Source: Lepidurus packardi (Eukaryota > Arthropoda > Branchiopoda > Notostraca > Triopsidae). From it: a stretch of DNA of 64,000 nucleotides. The DNA is taken from contig JAKZAN010000007.1 in NCBI GenBank assembly GCA_023053545.1, forward strand, positions 2,108,001-2,172,000. The letters are read 5' to 3'. Made by a program: the position numbers and the translations under genes. A model generated the notes under the pieces. It did not search any database. It was given only the letters and a program-made list of their open reading frames with translations, and was not told the DNA's origin. This document shows positions 23,901 through 33,500 of this stretch, in pieces (within the stretch, counting starts at the first letter, position 1; each line of letters opens with the position of its first letter).

Positions 23901-24975
23901 GATATTGTAAGGTGGAAAGCGCTTTCCGTACTGACGTCAAGTGGACAGTGTTATCCCGGGTGTTAGTTAAAAAAGAGTCGCAAAGAAGAACAAGTACCAA
24001 GAATCAATCACGGTTATGTAAACTTGGAAATATATGGTTGTGCTTGCCATCTCAAACTAGGACTTTTGCCTCAGTAAATCCCTGAGTTAAAAAAAAAAAA
24101 TCGAGGCCGGTGAGGGTAACTGCCTTACGGCTAGGCCCCGCAACTTCTGCTTACGTACCTATATTAACAGCACTAGCTGCTGACCCTGCACCCTTAACCG
24201 AGTTTACCAGCCTGCAAATAACGTGAAGGACAAACGGACGCAGCTCTTCGACCGGAAGATCAAACCCACTGGCCTTTATGTGAAGGAAAGGATCACAGAC
24301 CCTGGCAGCAATTATTCAGCTTTTTTTATCACTCCGAATGACCCTTCTCAAATCCCATATCTAATCAGTGAAATCCATATGTTTGTCTGCTAGCTCGCTT
24401 TTTCGCAAGCACTCGAATAAACGGACGACTTTACGAGTCAGCAACCCTTCCAAAAAATTCGATAGTGGTATTCAAGTTACCAAGATCGTTACCCCGAGCG
24501 TGTAGAGCTGACCACCCCAGACCTTTTCTATTCATTTCTTCATTTTCCTTACTTAATTCAACGCTTAAACAGCGGTTGCTTATACGCCAGCGGAAGACTA
24601 TGCACGGGAGAAAAAACTTCACTATTTTATCGAAGGCTTGAACACCCTCCTACCCTCTTCATCCCACATCAGCCCAGAAGAGCTTCAACCGTGAGCAACA
24701 ATGAATTTAGCCTACGATTTTTAGTACTGACGAGCTGGAAACGTATTCCGCCTAAAACAGTGTACTTCCTGGATGTGATACTCCGCTCTTTAACGGTTGG
24801 CTCCCAAGGAACAACGTTTGGGATTTTTTTCCTCGACACATTACAAACTTTACTCAATTTTGTCACGTATGGATGATCCAAGAACGAAGCCACCTTTCGC
24901 CCTAATATTTCTTACCAGCCTTTTGTCATCCCTTATTTGCGTTCGTCGAGAATGACCGTTTAGTGTTTCTTTCAG
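20971..24975. other. Upstream of dpr-like exon 1, no coding gene seen
   Basis: No recognisable coding exon. A G-rich run (GGGGGGCGGGGGAG) lies at about 22078-22091, with a 12-base A run near 24087-24098. The region may contain 5' UTR exons or promoter of the dpr-like gene, because a splice acceptor-like TTTCTTTCAG sits at 24966-24975, but none can be identified from sequence alone. Confidence 0.4.
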
Positions 24976-24980
24976 CTTAC

Positions 24981-25013
24981 ATGGTTCCACAGTGTTTTCT
25001 TGTCATTCCATAA
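24981..25013 (+). promoter_or_regulatory. Upstream ORF overlapping the dpr-like start codon (TAATG)
   Basis: ATG at 24981 opens a 10-codon frame that stops at TAA 25011-25013. The last A of that stop is the first base of the main ATG (25013-25015), giving the overlap TAATG. Such an arrangement favours termination-reinitiation and would lower or tune translation. This applies only if the mRNA includes these bases, which the acceptor-like site just upstream suggests. Confidence 0.4.
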
Positions 25014-25118
25014 TGGCTGTATCCGGGTGTCTAGCTGTCATCTACCTGGGAACTATCGTGCTTGTCACTGCAAGTCCAACGCTGCCGACTTCAACCTCTT
25101 CAAGCACAAAGACTACCG
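25013..25118 (+). CDS. dpr: dpr-like gene, exon 1 (signal-peptide exon, predicted)
   Basis: ATG at 25013 opens 35 codons plus one base (phase 1) before a GTAATAAG donor at 25119. The peptide has the shape of a secretory signal: short start MAVSGC, hydrophobic core LAVIYLGTIVLVTA, and a likely cleavage after Ala20 (V-T-A, then S-P). A Thr/Ser-rich stretch (SPTLPTSTSSSTKTT) follows. The leftover G joins the AG that starts the exon at 55261 to give Glu, and the frame stays open into the first Ig domain. Dpr proteins are secreted or membrane-anchored and need such an exon, and no nearer candidate was seen. TTTCTTTCAG at 24966-24975 may be the acceptor of this exon. The exon could belong to another gene, or further exons could lie between, so the link is an inference. 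Confidence 0.55.
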
Positions 25119-28100
25119 GTAATAAGACGCATGTGTTTTAATTTTTATTTTTTTTACTGTGAGCCCATTATATCTGCCACGAAACACGAAACCGAAACGC
25201 GGTCCACGGGGGATTCATCTTTTCCTCGCCAGCAGGGTGATAAACAGAGCTAATTCTTTGAAGCCGGAATGTCTCTGTTGTGTTGTTGTTCCAAGGCAAA
25301 GATTGCTTTGTTATGAGGAGCACAGCAACGTCTCTGTTACTAGACGCCCCAAACCCTGTTGTTCCATAAACGACATCACCACAAAAAGAAGTATCCTAAG
25401 ATGGCTCCACCTTGAAGCTTTTCTGGACCTAAAACCATGATCTTATCGATCTGTCTCTCGAGTGTAACTCATTCACAGCAACTCTAACTTTGAATGGCCT
25501 TTTAAATGTGACTAGGCAGAAGAGTTATGCAGACACAATATGGAATAAAAAAGGCAGAATGAAAGGGCTCCTACTAAACGGCTAAATTCTTGTACTTTTA
25601 AATAACGTATCCTCACAGAAGAACTCACCGCAATAGAAGACTAACTCGTAAAAACCGAGTTCCGAAAAAGTATTCATCAGTGGTAAGAAAGTTGGCCCCG
25701 AAAGCGTTACAACTTTTCATTCTGGGGTCTGGTAGGTAAAGACTAAAACCTGGGTGGGCCCTGGAGCCATATTTAAAGAAATTTTTTCAGGAAGCTTTTG
25801 TTACAAACAGCGTAGTATAAATCCTTCTTCCTTGACTGGTCTCTCGCTTGTCGTAAAATGTAAAAATTTCCTAAAACGTTCCCTTTAAGAAAGAAAGTTG
25901 CTCGATATAGAGTTTACTTTATCCCATACACTTGCCTTCTCTTCGGTTTGAGTTTTGTTTAGCTTGTCCAAATGAGGACCCTTTCAAAAACTATGACACG
26001 AACTATGTCAAGAACCTGCCGAAATATTTCTTTTCCTTTTCCTAGAGGATTTCCGGGCTAGACTGGAATCTTTTCAATCACCGAGTTGAAACGAAACGGG
26101 CTGGCGGTCGAGATTCGAGCAACAGAGAGAAAGAAGTCACATTCGGCGCTTTTTACCTTCCAAATATCTGCTAACAGGGGGTGTGGAAGGCGGATATTTC
26201 TAAAACGCCAAAGCAAAAAACTTTATTTGTGTTCCCAACAACTCCTGAGCACCTCTCGCATCTCAATGATGGGCTTACCTGGGTTTCACACATTAGCGTT
26301 TGATAGATTTGTCAATATTGCCATGAAGATTGCAACAAGCTTTACTGAAGTGTGTTTCTAAAGGGATTTCGGGAACGGTTTTCCACAGAACTGAGTGCAG
26401 CAATGTCACCGATACATGCAAGGGAGAACAACAACGGTCTTTCATTGCCATGTCATAATGCCTCCTTCCTTCCGAATTCTGCCTCCCGTTATCCACTGTC
26501 AGGTGTGGTGAGGGCCACGAAGGATAATTGGCAACCCTCTAACTTGCCATGTCACACTTCCCTGATATTCCATCGTAAGCGAGGAGGAAACGCACAAAAA
26601 ACTTGTCTGACGCCAAAGCGTTCGCCAGTAATCAGCGGGTTGGTTTTTTACTACGTGACTCCGTTCGAAGGCATGTTTCATGCTCATACTGGTTTAGGTA
26701 CCCCGACACCGCCTGTACCACCAAGCAATGTTTATATCTCTGGTGGTGATTTATGACGGGACTCGGATATTTTTTTACCCTCCTATGCGTGACAGAAGCC
26801 ACCTGTTCTTAAAAGTTAACGTACATTCTGACCTGCAAGGTTGGGTTGAGGAGCATTGCGCTACGCGTAAGGGCTAAAGAAAGCGTTCCCTATTCAGCTA
26901 CTGGTCATGCAGCGGCCAGTCGTAATAGCTTGCCTGTACTTAAGGAAAGGGATAACAGACCGGTTCCTTATCTATTGTTGTGTCATCATTGTTTCCCCTG
27001 CTATAACGTGGACAAAGATTGATTTTATGAATTTGGCTTAGACATGGAGGTCAGAAATGTCATTGGCACCAGTGAACCCGTCCCTTATACCCCGCCGAAA
27101 CAATGCAGCTCTTATACTTAAGTCGTACTGCATACGTTTCATGCCTTCTGCCAAACCTCAGGTGTACAATGGTGGATTTGCTAATAGATTGTAACGATTA
27201 CAAGCCCAAGGGGCTTTCGTACCTGCAAGAAACAAGCGTACAGGTTTATGAGTTGGCCGTACTATTCCTATCAGTCAGCCAACAATAGCACGGCGGTACA
27301 AAGACCCGGGGAGATCCTCATAAACATCAGCTTTGATGAATGTTAGAACCAAGAGAGACCCCGGCGTCTAAAAGATGTCACAATAGGAGGGTACGCTTTC
27401 CGTTTTGGTGAGCGCCTGTATGACGAGCCTAAATGGTATTCGGACAAGTTCCGATTGACTTTCCACTTTCCACGACAGCTACACGCAAAGATGACAAACA
27501 GCAGCCATGCACAAAACATTCCCAAAATTCGCAAAGCGAGAGTGAGTATTATTGATTGGAGATGGAAACACGTACACAATGCACCCACGAAAAAATTTAT
27601 AATAGCTCATTAGGGGCGTTGTCTGCTGGTTGTCTGTTGCATTTCTTTTTTACTGTCATACCTGGACTGTCAGTTCGTTCATTTACAATGACACACTTCC
27701 TTGAATGGGTTTTTCAACCTAGGTGAGAGCTACTGGGCGATCCCTCGGAAATTAATAGCGTATTTCTAAGAGGTATTTCGAATTTTACCCCATAACACTT
27801 GTTATGACTTAAGAGGAATTCTTCTAGTTTTACTTCACGGCGTAAGATAATGCTACTAAGGTATTATTGTTTTTACAACTTTCTTTGAAGCAATGCTCAC
27901 AAAATAACCTAAGTAACGTAGGACAAATGGGCCAGACACCAGACTTACTATAAAAGAGTAAAATGCATTAGGAGGTGGCTGTTATTTCTGCAAAGAACTG
28001 GCCAACGTACACTGTTTTCATAGTATAAACTTCTTTGTTTTAGGGATGGTTATGTGGTTTCTGGCTCAAGGCCCATACTATACCCCCCAAAAAAAACTCC

Positions 28101-30182
28101 CTAGCAATTCAGCTGCTGTGAAGTTAAAGGTTTTACTCTGTATATGTCTGAGGGACTTGGCAAAAGCTTGGTCCGGGGCGGGCTCTGGGATGAGATGGGA
28201 GTCCCCCGTAAAAAAAGAAAGAAAAAACTGGGCCTATAGACGCGGAAACAGGGGGCTCTTTAAGTTGTACTACAAGAAACGTTTATTAAAAGAAGAATTA
28301 CATTTGTATTAGAGAACCCAAGCAGTAAAAGAAAAAGGGTCCTAATCTCATGTTTTTCTGATACAGAAGGAGAGGAAGTGGTTCTACCCGCTCTCCATGC
28401 GAGGACGCTTTTTTGTGCATAGTATATAAACAAATGGATGCACCCGAGACAAAACGGAACCAGATTGGCAAAAGCTTATTCAGTCCCATTATGGTGTGCG
28501 GTATGAACTGGATTGAACTATGTCAGGGAAGGAATCCGTAGAGTTCTTATGTCTATTACTTGCCATTGTTTTCCAACATCATGACTATAAGAGGAGGATT
28601 ATCTAAACACGCAGAGTAGCTACTTCGCAATACGAACGCAAGACTTTCATCCATAAAATATTCGGGCGATAAACCGAGCCAAACGGCCCGTATACAAAAT
28701 CTAGGCCAGAATGCAGCCAAATTGACCTAATGCCAGAAACGCAAATTCAGTGGGGAACTAATCATTCTTGGGTGAGCCCCATACTCACTACATCTTTACT
28801 CTTTCTTCTCTGAATAAGCGTAGAACAGATGGTTCACGATAATTGAAGCCCAGCAAGGAACTCGCTTTGAAAGCAAAATTTGGGATATACTGGTTGCAAG
28901 TGTACTATGCCAAATTTTAGGCCAAGACCGAGCAACAGCTGTTCGAAAGATACTCGAAATATACTTACGTCCTTCACTTCGCTGTTGACAGGCTACAAGT
29001 GAAGTAGCCAGGACTGGGCAGTCAGCAAACTAGGACTAAAACCAACACATTAGCCCATAAATTTACCCGGAACGAGCTGCAGTGTGATAAAAAGAAGAAT
29101 ACACAAACAAAGCGAGTACATTAGGTTTTTCCCGGTCATTTAAGGAGGTCTACCCACCAGTAGTTTCCGTGATGTGTGTTACAGAACAGGTGAGCAAAAC
29201 CAACGTGGAAATGTTATAATTGCAACCGTTTAATGAACGGTATATCTGTTAATGAGGGGCCAAATTACTCCTTTCCGTGACTCGTGCCCAAAACGGGCAG
29301 CTCAGCAACTCTATTCAAAGTCCTCATTTGTGTAGCGGCTGCTGCTTATTACTGCCGGTTTAGCTGGCCTGCCTTTGCGCTTTACTATATACACCTCATC
29401 ACGGAACACACTGCGCCGTGGAACAAAAGCGCTTTGGCAAAGAAGAACAAGGCCGAAAATAGTACGCTAGACAATGGATAAGCACGCTTGCAACCCTCAA
29501 GTCCTCAGTACTCAAGGCAGAGGAAGTGTCTTTAGATTCGGCGCTGCAATATCAAGCAGAAGAAAGAAACACATTTCCGGCCCCCAAAACTCTCTGCCAA
29601 AATAGCTCTGGCGGGCATTAGCCATCCAAGCCCCAGCAAACAAAGATGTCATTCGTATGTCAGTGGTTATTTGATGTCGTCCCCAAGCTTAACCCACTGA
29701 CAAAAAACCCACCACCGACGCGTGTGCTCGAGCAAGGTGTTATTTGTTTGCTTTCTCGCCTCGACACATCAGCCAAGCTCAAGCGAGGGAAGGAAGCCTT
29801 TAGAGAAGAAAGATGAAACCGGCCCTTTGTTTGAAGCCCTATAATCCAACAAGCCTAAACTCTAGCAGATGGAAGGATTTACTCTGAAGGGTAGCGAGGG
29901 TTGCATATAAAATACGAAAAAGCGAGAGTTGAGCATCAGCTTGGCGATGCTCGGGGATGCCAACATATTTTTTTCCCCCGTAGAAAGATGCTGGACCTTT
30001 CGCGGCATGTTCTATGTTCCTCCGTAGTACGTATGCTGACTGGCACCAAGACAATTGCCCCATTCAGAATCCTCGCATTCAAGTTGCTGCGCCCTAGCGC
30101 TTCTGACATCTTATTTTTTTACGATGCCAAGCTCCAGATCTGTTGTTATATAGGCGAAATATAGCCCAGTTGCTCAAACTAT
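25119..30182. other. Large dpr-like intron, part before the retrotransposon
   Basis: Predicted intron sequence. Open frames here (for example 26352-26756 and 28046-28312) resemble nothing known. No extra exon of an Ig protein was recognised. Confidence 0.4.
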
Positions 30183-30187
30183 GGGTT
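30183..30187. repeat. Left target-site duplication GGGTT
   Basis: GGGTT directly precedes the 5' LTR. The same five bases follow the 3' LTR at 36289-36293. A 5-bp duplication is usual for LTR retrotransposons of this superfamily and fixes both ends of the element. Confidence 0.9.
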
Positions 30188-30552
30188 TGTCGGAATTTAT
30201 TCCTTCAACGTTGATTTGTTGACCATTCTGAAACCTTGTATGCACTTTTCCCTTTACCTTCTTAATGATCCCTTTCTCGAAAACGCTTTCATTTCGCCTT
30301 TGCCGCTTGTTCTTTCCTTCAACGTTTGTTTCTTCCACTAGTCCTCTGCACTATATATAGTTCTCTGTAGAACGCTCAAGTATCGGCAGTCAGTAAACGC
30401 ACGAAGCAAAATATACAACGTGTCGAAGCTCAAATCTCTCTGTTTAAGTAACGGACAAAGCCCTCTCCCCCCAAAACACAACGCAGGACCTTCAGGCAAG
30501 CGCCAACCATTCCCAGCCATCCTCCCCCCTTTACTACCACATATTGTCGAAA
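30188..30552 (+). repeat. 5' LTR of the BEL/Pao element
   Basis: Starts TGTCGGAATTTATTCC and ends TATTGTCGAAA, so the 3' end is AA rather than the usual CA. A TATA box (TATATATAG) lies at 30352-30360. An initiator-like TCAGT lies about 30 bp downstream at 30390-30394, which would mark the start of R. No AATAAA is present in the LTR; AGTAAA at 30392-30397 is a weak variant polyadenylation signal. Confidence 0.93.
30352..30394 (+). promoter_or_regulatory. Core promoter in 5' LTR (TATA box and initiator)
   Basis: TATATATAG at 30352-30360 is followed 30 bases later by GGCAGTCAGTA, an arthropod-type initiator (TCAGT at 30390-30394). From this start to the gag ATG at 30573 there is no other ATG, so ordinary scanning would reach gag first. 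The same core promoter is repeated in the 3' LTR (36088-36130) and could drive outward transcription into the dpr-like intron. Confidence 0.7.
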
Positions 30553-30556
30553 TATT

Positions 30557-30574
30557 TGGTGCCGTGACCAGGAT
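30557..30574 (+). other. Primer binding site, probably tRNA-His
   Basis: TGGTGCCGTGACCAGGAT begins four bases after the LTR. It is complementary to a tRNA 3' end reading ATCCTGGTCACGGCACCA, which fits animal tRNA-His (acceptor strand TCACGGCA). It sets the start of minus-strand DNA synthesis. Its last two bases overlap the gag start codon at 30573. Confidence 0.8.
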
Positions 30575-33500
30575 GGCTGAGTCCCTCTCTCACCTGAAAC
30601 GAGCTCGCGGTTCAGCTCGTGGAGCGGTTACCCGAACGAAGAACTTAGGAGACAATCTCTTAGCAGAGCCTAGCACCCCAATCGAGATGATCAGTCAACT
30701 CACTCGCATCATATCCACGCTTAACGCTAAACGCGAAACAATCAACGATCTTACGGAGAAAATTAAAGCAACCCTCACCCTCGACTCCGAACTAGACGAA
30801 GAATACAAGCAAGATGACGCCTGGCAGTCCGAGTTTGAAGAGACCTACATACGGTTTGAAGCTAAATTGGCCTTATACAAATCATTACCCCCATCAACTT
30901 CAACGCTCTTGCTTCCTCCCAGTACTACCCCTAATAACCCTACTATTTCGCTACCCTCTGCCTCTTCTGTTTCACCTAGCACCTCTTCAGCAACAATTAC
31001 CACCTCAGCAATTCCTCCTAACGGCCTATCCCCTCAATCCCTTCCTGTTCCTTCGGCCTTTTTCCGCAAATCCAAACTCCCAGTATTGCAATTACAAAAG
31101 TTTGACGGGAATGTCCTCCATTGGCAGTGTTTTTGGGACACATTCCGCTCCGAGATTCATGATGACCCGGAACTTAACCCCGTGATCAAATTTCACTATC
31201 TCCTCTCAGTCTTGGAGAAGGAAGCCAAAGACACCGTAGCCGGCCTACAACCAACTGATGCCAATTACACGCACGCCGTATCCCTTCTACGAGACGTTTA
31301 TGGGAAGCCAGAGAAAATAATTCACGCTCATATGAAAGCCCTTCGAACTCTTAAAGCACCGAACAATTCGCCAGACTCCCTCAAATCTTTCCTTCATCAA
31401 CTGAACACCCACCTGCGAGGACTCGAGGCGCTAGGAAGAGCACCTGACTCTTACGGAGAGTTTTTAGTCGGTCTTCTACTGGATAAGCTGCCCACTGCAA
31501 CCAGACGCAACCTTGCCCGACTCCAGAATTCCACATCATGGACCCTTCCCGCACTCTGCGAAGCGTTAAGGCAAGAAGTCGACCTTTTGGACTCTAATAA
31601 AGATGATAAGTTGGCCCCAACGGAAAACCACAAGCTCAAGCCCACCCCACATCAGAACCCAACAGCCTCGGCTCTCGTTTTGGGCACCCAAAATAACCCG
31701 CGTACGCCCAAATGCGCCTTTTGTGAAGATTCCCACAAATCCATTGATTGTACTCGCTACACTACACCTGACCAACGTCGACAAATCGTTAAAGAGAAAA
31801 AACTCTGTTTTAACTGTCTTTCAAGCTCAAATCACTCAATGGTGGCGAACTGCAAATCAAAGGGTAGATGCCGCACGTGTCAAAAGATGCACCACACCAG
31901 CCTTCATAATTCCACTCACAGGCCCCCCACCCAAGAATCGTCTGGAGAAGCCGCGCCCCCTACTACGTCCCTTACCATCAGCTCTGCTCGTACTAACCCA
32001 GCCATCGTTTACCTTAAAACCGCTATAGCTCCGGTTACAATAAATGGGAAAACAACAAATGCTAATATTTTGATCGATGAAGGAGCTCAAACGTCCTTCG
32101 TAACTTCTAGCCTGCTAAAAAGACTGCAACATATTCCCCGCAAGTACGTAAATACTACCCTCAACGTCTTTGGTTCGAGCAGTCAACGCGCGCTTCCCAT
32201 CACTAAGCTTTCAGTCATCAATTTAAACAAAGAACCTACAGTAATTGATGTCGCCGTTGTTCCAATTATCGTAGTACCCTTACACCTGCAAACGCAAGTA
32301 GAGGTTAAAAACCTACCGCACCTACAAACCCTTCCGCTGGCCCATCCAAACGTCGGTCAAGAACCCTTTAATGTTGACATTTTAATAGGAGCTGACTTCG
32401 CGTGGGAATTTTTGGAAGACGTCATTATTAGAGGCCCTGGTCCTACTGCTGTCAAATCCTCACTAGGATTCCTTCTTTCTGGTCCCCTTCAAGCCAATTC
32501 TTCATCCACACCGACGTCCACACTGCTCCTCATTGGGAACGCCGCTGATCCCGAAGAACGCAGCCTAGAACACTTTTGGCAACTTGAAGCTGTGGGAATC
32601 GGCGCTGCAAGGGAAGAGGAAGATTTCCTCCATACTTATCAAACTTCCATGATTACGCGACTAGAAGACGGACGTTATGAAGCCAAACTCCCATGGAAAG
32701 CTGATCACCCGCCTCTTCCCTCGAACTTCGACCTCTCCTTTGCTCGTACCCAATCCCTAGTCCGACGCTTACGAAAGACCCCCTCCCTTCTTTTAGCATA
32801 CGACTCGGTGATACGAGATTACCTCAAGAAACAGTTCATCGAAAAAGTAGACGGACGTTCGAATCCTCCCACCTCCCATTATTTACCACATCGTGCCGTT
32901 CTGAAAGAGTCCTCCACCACCCCACTTAGAGTTGTATTCGACTGCTCTAGTAGACCCTCTGAAATTGATCCCAGCCTCAATCAATGTCTCGAATCCGGTC
33001 CTCCACTACAAAAGGACCTTTGCGGAATACTTCTCCGTTTCCGCCTCCATCAGTACGTTGTTTCGAGTGACATAGAAAAAGCTTTCCTCAACATTGCTAT
33101 TGACAAGAAAGACCGTGACTTCCTCCGATTCCTTTGGCCTCGTCACCCTGAAAACCCTAACTCCCCTTTTGAGACTTACCGATTTAAAGTACTGTTATTT
33201 GGAGCAACCTCTTCACCGTTCATTCTACTATCTGTTCTCCACCAACATCTTTCGTCGTATGGTACACCCGTAGCCCAAACACTGCAGCGAGACTTTTATA
33301 TAGACAACCTCCTCACGGGTATGTCTTCTGAAGCAGATCTTTTAAGTTTGTACAACGAGTCGCGACGCATTCTTACAGACGCTCAACTAAATTTGCGCGA
33401 CTGGGCTACTAATAGTCCCCTTTTGCACCAGCAGCTACAACTCGACAACATTGCTTCAACTAGAAATCCGGTGAAGACCCTTGGAATGCTCTGGGATTCC

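Noticed and set aside
29284..29481. Open frame with a signal-peptide-like start
   Set aside because: The apparent start is GTG rather than ATG, and no donor in a useful phase was found.
30338..30520. Minus-strand 60-codon frame repeated at 36074-36256
   Set aside because: It appears twice only because it lies within the two LTRs; it is not a gene.
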